DNA of 64,000 nt from Gemella cuniculi DSM 15828 (GTDB lineage: Bacteria > Bacillota > Bacilli > Staphylococcales > Gemellaceae), in assembly GCF_000425665.1 (NCBI RefSeq), contig NZ_KE384431.1:218692-282691 (forward strand), read 5' to 3'. The notes under the pieces were generated by a model, which searched no databases, was not told the DNA's origin, and worked only from the letters and a program-made list of their open reading frames with translations. Positions 37,305 through 48,670 of this stretch are shown here, piece after piece. A program made the translations under genes and the position numbers. Numbering within the stretch: position 1 is the first letter of the stretch; the number at the start of each line of letters is the position of its first letter.

Positions 37305-39229
37305 TAACTATCTACCTCAATTTTAAATTCTTTTTCTTTATTTTTAACTTTAACTTCATTTTTATTATAATAAACTTTAATATTTTCTAAATTAAATCTA
37401 TTATTTTGTTTTAGAATATTAATTTTCACATGCTTGAATTTTGCTAAATCCACTATCTCTTTCAAATTTTTTTCCATATGATCTATTACTATCACATTTT
37501 CTACTAAACCTTTACCAATAAGTTCTTTAGCATAGCCAATTTTTGAATTTTTTTCACTAGTTAATAACAAATAATTTATTTTTCTTTTTCCCACATAATT
37601 AAAAAGTAAAGTGTATTCGTTTATTATATCATATTCAGTATCTTTTTTTCTAAAATCTGTATAAAAATTATCAACATTATTAGAAGTATTTATTAATAAA
37701 TTTTTTCTTCCCTCACTTGCATAATAAATATTACTTTTCCCTATTTTAATTTCTTCAAAATAGTCTATATAATTTAATTTTGAACCACATATCATCAAAA
37801 TCAAAGCCGCAGAATAATAAAATATGAATTTAAAATTATTTTTGTTCAAATAAATTATTAACAAAAGTGTTAATATAAAGTACAATACATCAATATAAAT
37901 ATTATGTTTCCCAATGATTATAGGTCTAAATATTAAAAATATATCTTGCATTTTATCAAAAATATAAAAAGCAAAATTCAATAATGGTCTACAAAAAAAA
38001 TTAAAAGATGATGAGCTAAATAAAAATACTATATAACTTAATATCACTAAAGGAAAAATTATTAAACTAAATATTGGAACCAATACTATATTACTTACCA
38101 CAGATATATAAGAAAAAGTATAAAAATTAGCAATAAGAATTGGAAAACTTGCTAGACTTGATATTAAACTTATTCTAAAATAACTGTGTACATTATTTTT
38201 AGCTCTTTTTAAATAACTGTTTGACATCAATAGACTAAATGTAATAAAAAACGATAGCTCAAAACCTATATCAAATATAAATAGTGGATTTATCATTAAT
38301 AGTAGCATAAAAGTTAAAAGTAGTGCTGACAAACGACTTAAATCTTTTTTTCTAAATAACACGTAGAACATAATCATTCCTCCAGCTCTTAAGACTGATG
38401 GACTTAATCCACTTATAAACATGTAGATTGATAGAATAATAAAAATTAGTTTGTCTATTGTCTCAATACTTATTTTTAGTTTTTTCAATATGAAATAAAC
38501 TAACCCTATCAAAACTCCAATATGTAATCCTGAAATAGCCAATAGGTGACTTGTACCTAAATTTTTATAATTATTTATTTCATCATTTTGTAAATATGAT
38601 TTATCACCAAATAAAAGTGCTTCTATATACCCACTTTTATCAAAGGAAATATTTTTATTAATTTTTGCACTTATTGCTCCTCTTAAAGATTTTATTTTAG
38701 ATATTAAAGTTTTATTTTTTTCTATTTTTTCTATATTATTTATTTTAACTTGTTTGAAAATTCTTTTATTTTCATTATATTTTTTATAATCAAATGAATA
38801 AAAATTTCTCTTTTCTGTTATATTAACTATGTTACCTACTACAAAAATTCTCCCTCCTGAAAATTTTTCTTTAAAATATTCTTTCTCTTCTTCATTTTTT
38901 AATACGTAATTAAATAAAATTTTTTCCTTGTTTAATTTTGCTACCCCTCTCATATAATTTCCATTTATTGTTACTCTATCATTAACTTCTAATATAACGT
39001 GTGCCTCCTCAATATTAGATAAATGGCTAACATTTGTTTTTTGAATATGCATTCCTCGAATAAAAAAAGCTAAGAAGACTATTAGACAAAAAATAGTTTT
39101 CCTAGCATTTAAATTTTTATTTTTCAAAACTATTATTAGAAAAATAGTTAGGCATAAAACAGCTATTATAAAATTATAACTTAATAATATCGCTGCTAAT
39201 GCTAGTAAAGCTAATTGTAGATAATACAT
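37304..39229 (-). CDS. comEC: Competence DNA channel protein, with degenerate MBL domain
   Basis: ComEC forms the membrane channel through which single-stranded DNA enters during transformation. The 641 residues have an N-terminal membrane pair and OB-like domain (to about 200), then the Competence domain with GTSHLLAISGLHIGVL and SGLSPSVLRAGGMIM. The rest is a C-terminal region. In Bacillus this last part is a metallo-beta-lactamase-like domain with an HxHxDH-type motif; here the equivalent reads YLLLTSEKNSKIGYA and lacks those ligands. It is shorter than typical (about 750). It shares one base with both comEB and holA. Whether it still works is not decidable from sequence. Confidence 0.9.
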   Translation of the reverse strand: MYYLQLALLALAAILLSYNFIIAVLCLTIFLIIVLKNKNLNARKTIFCLIVFLAFFIRGMHIQKTNVSHLSNIEEAHVILEVNDRVTINGNYMRGVAKLNKEKILFNYVLKNEEEKEYFKEKFSGGRIFVVGNIVNITEKRNFYSFDYKKYNENKRIFKQVKINNIEKIEKNKTLISKIKSLRGAISAKINKNISFDKSGYIEALLFGDKSYLQNDEINNYKNLGTSHLLAISGLHIGVLIGLVYFILKKLKISIETIDKLIFIILSIYMFISGLSPSVLRAGGMIMFYVLFRKKDLSRLSALLLTFMLLLMINPLFIFDIGFELSFFITFSLLMSNSYLKRAKNNVHSYFRISLISSLASFPILIANFYTFSYISVVSNIVLVPIFSLIIFPLVILSYIVFLFSSSSFNFFCRPLLNFAFYIFDKMQDIFLIFRPIIIGKHNIYIDVLYFILTLLLIIYLNKNNFKFIFYYSAALILMICGSKLNYIDYFEEIKIGKSNIYYASEGRKNLLINTSNNVDNFYTDFRKKDTEYDIINEYTLLFNYVGKRKINYLLLTSEKNSKIGYAKELIGKGLVENVIVIDHMEKNLKEIVDLAKFKHVKINILKQNNRFNLENIKVYYNKNEVKVKNKEKEFKIEVDS

Positions 39230-39693
39230 TATTTTTTATCCAAAAGCCGTTCTACTATCATATTGACATCATACTTTATTTTTCGTACTACAACGCCAGA
39301 TTTTTCTAATAATTCTTTTGCATATTCGTTATTTCTATAATCATTTGCATAACAAATCTCTTTTATCCCTGCTTGTATAATAGATTTTGTACAATTTAAA
39401 CATGGGAAATGAGTTACATAAATAGTTGCACCTTCTGTTCCTACTCCAAATTTTGAACATTGAAGAATTGCATTTATTTCTGCATGGATAGTCCTTACAC
39501 AATGCCCCTCTACAACTTTACACCCAACATCAATACAGTGTTCATCACCTTTTATGGAACCATTGTACCCTCCTGCTATTATTCGTTTATCTTTTACTAT
39601 TGTCGCACCAACAGATAATCTACTACAAGTAGAACGTAATGACAAAAGATGACTTTGTGCCATAAAATACTCGTCCCAACTAATCCTTTGCAT
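39229..39693 (-). CDS. comEB: ComEB / dCMP deaminase family protein
   Basis: This 154-residue member of the deoxycytidylate deaminase family has the zinc and catalytic motifs HAEINAI and PCLNCTKSII, plus an N-terminal RISWDEYFMAQSHL typical of ComEB. It is encoded between comEA and comEC; in Bacillus it is dispensable for uptake. The enzyme would convert dCMP to dUMP. Full length. Confidence 0.93.
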   Translation of the reverse strand: MQRISWDEYFMAQSHLLSLRSTCSRLSVGATIVKDKRIIAGGYNGSIKGDEHCIDVGCKVVEGHCVRTIHAEINAILQCSKFGVGTEGATIYVTHFPCLNCTKSIIQAGIKEICYANDYRNNEYAKELLEKSGVVVRKIKYDVNMIVERLLDKK

Positions 39694-39695
39694 AA

Positions 39696-40334
39696 CTATA
39701 CCTCTATCTTCTCTTTTATTTTCTCAAAAGTAGACTTTCCAATTCCTTTTACTTTTGTTATATCTTCTTTCTTCTTAAAATCTCCATTTTTTTCCCTATA
39801 TTCTATTATTGCTTCTGCTTTTGTTTTTCCAACTCCAGATATTTTCATGAGTTGTTCTTTATTTGCAGTATTTATATTTATAATATCGTTATTTTTGTTA
39901 TTTTCCATTGAGTGATTACTTTCTAATTGTTTAGATTTTTCACCTTTTTTTAAGATATAAATAACCATTTGATCTTTCAATTTTTGACTGAGGTTAATAT
40001 TAGATGTATCTGCATCTTCCAATAAACCTCCTGCTTCCTCTATTATATCTTTTATTCTTTTTTCTTTTGTCGTTTCGTAAACTCCAGGATTTTTTACTGC
40101 ACCTTTCACATCAACGAAAATATTTTTATCATCCTTTTCACTATTTTCATTATCCACAGTTTTAGTTTCTGTTTTTTGTTGTGTGAAATTTATATCACTA
40201 TAATCTTCATTTTTGTTAATATTAAAATAATATACTGCTATCACAACAAACAAAATGCTACAAATAAATGCAGCTACTATAGTTTTTAAATTTTGCTTAA
40301 CAAATAAAATAATTTCTTCTTTATTTAATTTCAT
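39696..40334 (-). CDS. comEA: Competence protein ComEA (DNA receptor)
   Basis: ComEA binds double-stranded DNA at the cell surface and hands it to ComEC. The 212 residues show a single membrane anchor (about 17-38), a linker, an SLBB-like domain (VDVKGAVKNPGVYE) and a C-terminal helix-hairpin-helix DNA-binding domain (NINTANKEQLMKISGVG, then VKGIGKSTFEKI). It is first in the comEA-comEB-comEC-holA operon. Confidence 0.94.
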   Translation of the reverse strand: MKLNKEEIILFVKQNLKTIVAAFICSILFVVIAVYYFNINKNEDYSDINFTQQKTETKTVDNENSEKDDKNIFVDVKGAVKNPGVYETTKEKRIKDIIEEAGGLLEDADTSNINLSQKLKDQMVIYILKKGEKSKQLESNHSMENNKNNDIININTANKEQLMKISGVGKTKAEAIIEYREKNGDFKKKEDITKVKGIGKSTFEKIKEKIEV

Positions 40335-40454
40335 AATTACTCTCCTCCCTACAGCTATATTATATCACTAATGTTAAAAAAATGGTAATAGAATCTGTTT
40401 AATATAGTATAATAATGAAAATAATTATATAAAAAATACTTCAATGTAACAAAT

Positions 40455-40495
40455 AAAAAAAGTTCACTAGATTTATATTATCTAGCGAACTTTTT

Positions 40496-40497
<2 letters not shown>
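40455..40497 (-). terminator. mnmA terminator
   Basis: AAAAAAAGTTCACTAGAT and ATCTAGCGAACTTTTTTT form a stem with a single A-C mismatch (40455-40497). On the minus strand it overlaps the mnmA stop and ends in a T-run. Confidence 0.8.
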
Positions 40498-42729
<2,232 letters not shown>

Positions 42730-43485
42730 AACATCGCCTCCTAATATTAATCTACTATATTGTACCACAAACAAAGGTCAAATAAAATCAAAAATACTTG
42801 TACTACAACTTAGTTTTTTAGAAATGAAAAAGTGTCAAAATACTTCAACAACCATAAATTAGCTAGCTTTTTATTCCGTAAATTCTTAAACCTCAAATAA
42901 CTGTTATTTAAGTTATCCAATAATATCTTCTACATCATTTTACTACATGAAAATCTAACAATTAACTCATAGTTTCAGCATAATGTAACACAAACTTAAC
43001 TTTCTAAGAAATATCATGATCACATATATCGTTTAAAGTAAAAAAATAACCTTGACTAGCATAATAAAATGAATAGATTAATTTGCTTCTATCACTATGT
43101 AATTCTCATAATTTTCAAAGTATAAACATACACTATTACCTTTTATATTTTTCTAACACAATATAACTAAATCTAACTTTAATTTTCATAATAATTATGA
43201 TATATTCCTATATACAAATATCTTAAATTCAAAATACTGAAACTAAATCTATTTTATAATTAAGTAACTTAAATAAAATTAGGGGTTAACTCAAAAATCG
43301 TAATTTCATAAAAACGACTTTTAGTAATCCCCTACATAATTTATTAGACTTTCTAAAAAATTTCACTAAAGTGTTACTTAAAAATCAACAACTTCCCTCA
43401 TCTGTTATAATTAATAAAATTTTATCAGAAGTTTATATTTTTAAATTAATCAATTTCATCTTTCTTAACATCTAAACTTACGATT
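42730..43485. other. Long AT-rich intergenic region with one hairpin, no supported gene
   Basis: Seven hundred bases separate the cysteine desulfurase and tsaD. AGGGGTTAACTCAAAAATCGT pairs imperfectly with ACGACTTTTAGTAATCCCCT at about 43281-43335; no T-run follows. On the minus strand between about 42850 and 43200 some frames look faintly coding, such as SFYYASQGYFFTLNDI, but they are broken by many stops. This could be an old decayed gene. Nothing else is visible. Confidence 0.45.
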
Positions 43486-44508
43486 TTACCCTCTAACTTC
43501 TTCTAGGTTTAATGTTGATTTTGCATTAAGTATTAATGGATCTGCAAACAGTTTATATTTGTAGTAATAGTACCCAACTGCTCCCATCATAGCGGCATTA
43601 TCACTACAATAGTCCATCTTTGGTATTAATACTTCGATTCCGCACTCTGCTTCTAAGTCAAGTATTTGAGAACGTAATTCACTATTCCCTGCCACTCCAC
43701 CAGCTAATATAAGTTGCCTTACTCCAAAATTAGTAATAGCTTTTTTCGTTTTAGTTAGCAGTATTTCTACCACCGCAGCTTGAAAGCTACATGCTAAATT
43801 TTTTGGAATGATTTCTTCTCCTCGTTGTTTTGCATTATGAACAAAATTAATTACCGCTGACTTCATTCCTGAAAAACTAAAGTTGTAATCATCGCTGTCA
43901 ATCATAGCACGTGGAAATTTATATTTATCTTCACCTAGTTTAGCTAGTTTATCTACTTTAGGTCCACCTGGGTATTCTAAACCTAGCTGACGTGCTACTT
44001 TATCATATGCTTCTCCTACTGCATCATCGTGGGTCGAGCCTATGATTTCAAAATTAAGTTCATCTTTTAAGTAAACTAACTCTGTATGTCCTCCACTAAC
44101 TACAAGTGCTAAGGAAGGATAAACTATATCATTATCTATATTACTGGCATATATATGTCCTGCAATATGATGTGCAGCAATAAGTGGCTTATCTAACACA
44201 TAACTCAAAGTTTTCGCAACATTTACGCCAACCAAAAGTGAACCAATCAATCCCGGTCCCTGAGTTACACATATTGCATCTATATCACTCAAAGAAATTT
44301 TTGATTCTTCTAATGCATCTTCCACTATTTGAATTACTACTTCTATATGTTGCCTACTCGCAATCTCTGGAACAACACCACCAAATTTTTTGTGCGTTTC
44401 TATTTGACTGCTTACAATGTTGGAAAGAACCACTTTCCCATTTCGAACGACAGCCACACTAGTTTCATCACAGCTAGTTTCAATAGCTAGTATATTAATA
44501 TCTTTCAT
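43486..44508 (-). CDS. tsaD: tRNA t6A37 threonylcarbamoyltransferase, catalytic subunit
   Basis: TsaD transfers the threonylcarbamoyl group to A37 of ANN-decoding tRNAs. The 340 residues show ILAIETSCDETSVAVV and the metal-binding HHIAGHIYAS (HxxxH). GGPKVDKLAKLG and AGGVAGNSELR (ATP) are also present. It overlaps rimI by 14 bases in the tsaE-tsaB-rimI-tsaD operon. Confidence 0.97.
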   Translation of the reverse strand: MKDINILAIETSCDETSVAVVRNGKVVLSNIVSSQIETHKKFGGVVPEIASRQHIEVVIQIVEDALEESKISLSDIDAICVTQGPGLIGSLLVGVNVAKTLSYVLDKPLIAAHHIAGHIYASNIDNDIVYPSLALVVSGGHTELVYLKDELNFEIIGSTHDDAVGEAYDKVARQLGLEYPGGPKVDKLAKLGEDKYKFPRAMIDSDDYNFSFSGMKSAVINFVHNAKQRGEEIIPKNLACSFQAAVVEILLTKTKKAITNFGVRQLILAGGVAGNSELRSQILDLEAECGIEVLIPKMDYCSDNAAMMGAVGYYYYKYKLFADPLILNAKSTLNLEEVRG

Positions 44509-44947
44509 TACTAAAATTCCTTACCATAACATATGCATTCTCACCATTATTTTTATAATAATTTTTCCTTACATCAATAGTGTCAAATCCTGCTTTTTCA
44601 TAAACTGTTATCGCTGGTCTATTGCTAATTCTCACTTCAACCATTGCTTTTTTTACTCCTTGAGTCTTTAACAATTGCATAACATAAGTAAAAAATATTT
44701 GTCCCAATTTCTTGTTTTGGTGAGGTTTATCAATAACAATTTTATTTACTTGATATTCATCAGCTACTAACCAACCACCACAAAAACCAATTATCTCCCC
44801 ATCATTAAACAACCCATAATATATAGAATTTTCGTGTTTAAGTTCCGATTTAAACATTTCTTTAGTCCAAGCATCTTCAAAATTATCCATATCAATCTTA
44901 GAAAGTACTTCTAAATCATTAACATCTACTTTATTTATTTTAATCAT
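44495..44947 (-). CDS. rimI: Ribosomal protein S18-alanine N-acetyltransferase-like GNAT
   Basis: This 150-residue GNAT-fold acetyltransferase matches RimI in length and position. It has the acetyl-CoA binding KIVIDKPHQNKKLGQIFF (usually R/Q-x-x-G-x-G/A; here K-K-L-G-Q) and the C-terminal NRPAITVYEKAGF. RimI acetylates the N-terminus of ribosomal protein S18. The neighbours (tsaB, tsaD) make this identity likely. It overlaps tsaB by eight bases. Confidence 0.9.
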   Translation of the reverse strand: MIKINKVDVNDLEVLSKIDMDNFEDAWTKEMFKSELKHENSIYYGLFNDGEIIGFCGGWLVADEYQVNKIVIDKPHQNKKLGQIFFTYVMQLLKTQGVKKAMVEVRISNRPAITVYEKAGFDTIDVRKNYYKNNGENAYVMVRNFSNERY

Positions 44948-45608
44948 TTTTTAACCCTCTTTCCGCTTCTGTTTTTCTTAAGTATTGTGGCTTCATATTA
45001 TAACTATCAACAATTTTCAGACTATCATAAACTTTCAAAACATTTTTTGCTCTAATATCATTTTTATTATAACTAAACTGCTCTCCTACTAAAAGTTTTT
45101 CTTTTAATTTTGAAACATCTTTTCCGACATAAACTACATTTTCTCCACTATCTAAAAGAAATTTATTTACCTCTTCCAATGAATAATATCCTTCTTTTAA
45201 AATTTCTACAAAATCATTTTTATTTTTTTTATAAACTGCACTAAAAACATAACCACGGCGTGCATCAATAAGTGGAACAATCAAATTTTCACTTTCATAT
45301 TCCAAAAGTGCTTGAAATTTTAAACTTGAAATAATTTTTAAATTTATTTTAAGAGTATATGCCAAAGTTTTACACACTGCAGCTACAACTCTTATCGCTG
45401 TATAAGAACCTGGACCACTACTTGAAATAATTTCCTTAAGATCTGATTTTTTTTTTCCAGCTTCATTCAAACACAGTACTATTTCTTGCAAAATAACTTC
45501 GGATAAATTATTACTACATTCAATATTTCTTTCAGAAATTACTTGATTATCATCTAAACAAGCAAGCGAAAGAAATCCGTTTGAAGCCTCTACAACCAAA
45601 CTTACCAA
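44940..45608 (-). CDS. tsaB: tRNA t6A biosynthesis protein TsaB
   Basis: TsaB is a non-catalytic paralogue of TsaD needed for t6A synthesis. The 222 residues carry the ASKA/Hsp70-like start LVVEASNGFLSLACL, SSGPGSYTAIRVVAAVC, and VPLIDARRGYVFSAVY. The start is a TTG at 45608 that overlaps the tsaE stop by seven bases, with an AGGA site within the end of tsaE, so the two are translationally coupled. Confidence 0.93.
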   Translation of the reverse strand: MVSLVVEASNGFLSLACLDDNQVISERNIECSNNLSEVILQEIVLCLNEAGKKKSDLKEIISSSGPGSYTAIRVVAAVCKTLAYTLKINLKIISSLKFQALLEYESENLIVPLIDARRGYVFSAVYKKNKNDFVEILKEGYYSLEEVNKFLLDSGENVVYVGKDVSKLKEKLLVGEQFSYNKNDIRAKNVLKVYDSLKIVDSYNMKPQYLRKTEAERGLKND

Positions 45609-46054
45609 TTTTCCTGTATCCTTTCTTCAATGTTTTTGTAACTATCTGTCGCTGAAATTTCAACAACACGCTCGTCTCCATTAATTGAAATATTAAAAAC
45701 CAATTTTTCTTTGGGTAAAAATTCTTTGATAAACTCCCCCCATTCAACTACACAAATATTATTTTCATAAAAAATATCCTCAAATCCGAGATCTTCATCA
45801 CTACCTTCTAATCGATATGCATCAATATGATATAGCTTTCCTTTATCAAATTTATATTCCTTCATAATATTAAAAGTAGGAGAATTAACAACACTTTTAA
45901 CACCTAGATACTCTGCAAAATATTTAGTAAAAGTTGTTTTCCCAGCAGCTAAATCACCATTCAACATAAGTATAAGTTTTTTATCAACGCTCTTAGCAAC
46001 TAATCTTGCCAATCGCTTGGTATCATCTAAATTTTTAATAATTATCTTCAACAT
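45602..46054 (-). CDS. tsaE: tRNA t6A biosynthesis ATPase TsaE
   Basis: TsaE is the ATPase that activates the TsaB-TsaD complex. The 150 residues contain the P-loop NGDLAAGKTTFTKYF, SPTFNIMKEY and HIDAYRLEG, and VVEWGEFIKEFLP. I chose the ATG at 46054 because AGAAGGG lies upstream; an ATG seven codons earlier is possible. First gene of the operon. Confidence 0.93.
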   Translation of the reverse strand: MLKIIIKNLDDTKRLARLVAKSVDKKLILMLNGDLAAGKTTFTKYFAEYLGVKSVVNSPTFNIMKEYKFDKGKLYHIDAYRLEGSDEDLGFEDIFYENNICVVEWGEFIKEFLPKEKLVFNISINGDERVVEISATDSYKNIEERIQENW

Positions 46055-46168
46055 TACTAGCCCTTCTAAATACAATTTTAATTATAACATCTATTATAAT
46101 AACATATTTATCAACTTATTCCAACATATAAAAAACTTTTAACCCATATAAAAAATAATAACTAAATA

Positions 46169-46196
46169 TTGTTTTTCTATTAGAACATGATACAAT
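46169..46196 (+). promoter_or_regulatory. Promoter of the thermonuclease gene
   Basis: TTGTTT (46169-46174) and TACAAT (46191-46196), 16 bases apart, with TG before the -10 (TGATACAAT). The gene's AGTGAGGAGAG site and ATG follow within 30 bases. Confidence 0.65.
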
Positions 46197-46220
46197 AATA
46201 TTAGTGAGGAGAGTGCAATT

Positions 46221-46784
46221 ATGAACAAAAAAGTTTTTATTATATGTCTAGGAATTTTTTCTATAATTTTTTTTAGTATTTTTTTCATTATAAAACAAGA
46301 TTATACTTCAAACTATAAAGTAGTGGAAATAAATGGAGTAAAAATAAAAGGGGACACCACCAAATATAAAGTAAACTTTGTTAAAAAGATAGATGGGGAT
46401 ACAATAGTTGTAAATTTTAATAAAAAAGATCTAAAAATTAGATACTTATTAGTAGATACGCCTGAAACTGTAAAAAGAGGGGTGAAGGTTCAAAAATATG
46501 GACCAGAAGCCAGTGAACTAAACGGAAAAATATTATCTGAAGCCAAAGATATTGAAATAGAATTTGATATTTATCAAAAAGAAGATAAATACCATAGAGC
46601 TCTCTGTTACGTATATGCTGATGGAAAATCCGTTCAAGAACAATTATTATTAGCAGGTTTAGCGGAAATAAAATATGTAAAAGAGCCTGACACAAGATAT
46701 TTAAAAAAATTTAAAAATGCACAAAATAAAGCTAAGAGTAATAAAAGAAATTTATGGAGTCAGTCTAATAACACCTATAAGTAG
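46221..46784 (+). CDS. Membrane-anchored thermonuclease (staphylococcal nuclease family)
   Basis: This 187-residue protein has an N-terminal membrane segment (about 5-25) without a clear cleavage site, then an SNase domain. The active-site residues appear in KIDGDTIVVNF (Asp), IRYLLVDTPET (Arg, Asp and Glu) and YHRALCYVYADGK (second catalytic Arg). The enzyme cuts DNA and RNA with calcium outside the cell, for nutrient use or biofilm and neutrophil-trap clearing. Monocistronic with its own promoter and terminator. Confidence 0.92.
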   Translation: MNKKVFIICLGIFSIIFFSIFFIIKQDYTSNYKVVEINGVKIKGDTTKYKVNFVKKIDGDTIVVNFNKKDLKIRYLLVDTPETVKRGVKVQKYGPEASELNGKILSEAKDIEIEFDIYQKEDKYHRALCYVYADGKSVQEQLLLAGLAEIKYVKEPDTRYLKKFKNAQNKAKSNKRNLWSQSNNTYK

Positions 46785-46835
46785 TTAATTATAATTTTAA
46801 CCTTCATCTTGTCTTTTCTAACTTAAAATATAAAA

Positions 46836-46896
46836 AGTGGAAGTGACTTTATAAAATCTTGCTTCAAGAAATCATAATTTTAAAGTCACTCCCACT
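46836..46896 (+). terminator. Thermonuclease gene terminator
   Basis: AGTGGAAGTGACTTTA (46836-46851) pairs with TAAAGTCACTCCCACT (46881-46896) with one A-C mismatch, followed by CAATTTTAT. Confidence 0.7.
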
Positions 46897-47076
46897 CAAT
46901 TTTATATCGTATATACAGTCTATGAGAAAATCCTCAGTAAAACTTTATTCTTAACAAACTAAGTAAGCTCACTTATATATAGTTCTCGTTATTTGGAATA
47001 ATACGATCATCTTTTGTTTTAAATATTAATATCAAACCACAATAAAATTTTTGATTCTTAAATGGGTTTATTTTAA

Positions 47077-48444
47077 TTATTTCAGCTTACTATTTTTGTA
47101 TGAAAATACATAGTAGATTACCAATCCAACTATAATCCATACTATAAATATTTTCCATGTTGTTAATGTTATACTATAAAGTAATGCTACAAATAATACT
47201 ATTGAAATCATAGGTAAGTATGGCATCCCTGGTACTCTAAATCCTCGTTTCAAATCTGGATATTTCTTATTAAATACAATAGTAGTATAACTTACTAGTG
47301 CAAATGAAATAATTGAAGCTACATTAGCTAAATCAGCTAATTGACCTAATGGTAAAAAGCCTGCCAATACTGCTGTTAATATCCCAATTCCCCAAGTAAC
47401 ACTAGGAACTTTATTTTTATTTACTTTTGTTAGTTGTTTTGGTAATAAACCATCACGTGCAACAGTATAAGTTATTCTTATTCCTGCATACATAAACGAT
47501 AAAATACCAGCCATAAGTCCAATTACCGCCCCGAGGGAAACAACACCAGCAACTTTATTTTGCCCTACAGCTTCTAATACGTATGCCAAAGCATCACCTG
47601 TTCCTAATTCTGTATAAGGAACAACACCAGTTAAGATTAAACATACTAAAATATAAAATGCTGTACAAACAATCATAGTTATAATTATTGCTCTAGGAAT
47701 TGCCTTTTCTGGATTAATTGTTTCTTCTGCTGAAGTTGAAATAGCATCAAAACCTAGATATGCAAAAAATACTGTTGTGGCTGCTAACATTACTCCAGAA
47801 AATCCTGTAGGTGCAAAATTATTTGTCCAGTGTGTAGGTTCAACATAAAATGCTCCAACAATAATAAACAAGATAACTATCCCCACTTTTGCTGCAACCA
47901 TAAGATTATTTACCAATTTACTACTAGATGTACCTTTGGACAAAATAAAAGTAATTAATAATACTATACACAGCGCTGGCATATTTCCATAACCACCAGC
48001 ATTTGGTAATGTCATAAATTTAGTTGGTATTTCTAATCCTAGACCTGCTAAAAGTCTTGAAAAATAACTCGACCAACCGTTTGCTACTGTTGCAGATGTT
48101 AAAACATATCCACCTATCAGTACCCAACCTACTAAATAAGCAATAATTTCACCAACTGAAACATACAAGTAAGTATATGTACTACCACTAGACGGAATCG
48201 TTGAAGCTAATTCCGCATAACATAAGGCTGCTAAGCAACATGCTAACCCTGCTATTAAGAAAGAAAACACTACAGCTGGACCTGCTTCTGATGAAGCCTT
48301 TCCTGTTAAAACCAAAATCCCCGAGCCAATAATAGCTCCTATTCCAAACAAGACCAAATCCATAGTTTTCATAGTAGGATTAAAAGTTTTTTTACTTGCA
48401 TCTTCTAAAATGGAATCTATAGATTTTTTTCTAAATACACTCAT
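47077..48444 (-). CDS. APC-family amino acid permease
   Basis: This 455-residue permease with twelve predicted membrane segments resembles cationic or neutral amino acid transporters of the YfnA type. The first segment contains GIGAIIGSGILVLTG, the APC backbone motif; FAYLGFDAISTSAEE and NPEKAIPRAI are also family-typical. The substrate is uncertain. It lies 226 bases downstream of alanine dehydrogenase but has a separate extended -10 (TGGTATAAT, plus-strand 48493-48501), so it is independently expressed. Confidence 0.88.
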   Translation of the reverse strand: MSVFRKKSIDSILEDASKKTFNPTMKTMDLVLFGIGAIIGSGILVLTGKASSEAGPAVVFSFLIAGLACCLAALCYAELASTIPSSGSTYTYLYVSVGEIIAYLVGWVLIGGYVLTSATVANGWSSYFSRLLAGLGLEIPTKFMTLPNAGGYGNMPALCIVLLITFILSKGTSSSKLVNNLMVAAKVGIVILFIIVGAFYVEPTHWTNNFAPTGFSGVMLAATTVFFAYLGFDAISTSAEETINPEKAIPRAIIITMIVCTAFYILVCLILTGVVPYTELGTGDALAYVLEAVGQNKVAGVVSLGAVIGLMAGILSFMYAGIRITYTVARDGLLPKQLTKVNKNKVPSVTWGIGILTAVLAGFLPLGQLADLANVASIISFALVSYTTIVFNKKYPDLKRGFRVPGMPYLPMISIVLFVALLYSITLTTWKIFIVWIIVGLVIYYVFSYKNSKLK

Positions 48445-48609
48445 AATTTCCTCCTAAAATACTCTAAGAATTATCAATAGCGATAATTTTTTATTATACC
48501 ATATTTATTATGTATTTACTATAAAATAATAATAAAATTTACTATCAATAAAATCACAAAATTTATTTTTTTATTATTTTATAAATTATAATATTTTTGT
48601 TAAAATTTT

Positions 48610-48648
48610 AAAAAATAGAAGTGGAAAGTCTCCCCCCTCTCCACTTCT
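48610..48648 (-). terminator. ald terminator
   Basis: AGAAGTGGA (48617-48625) pairs with TCCACTTCT (48640-48648), extended past one mismatch. On the minus strand a T-run (TTTTTT) follows. Confidence 0.75.
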
Positions 48649-48670
48649 GCTGTTTTTATTTCTTATTTAA

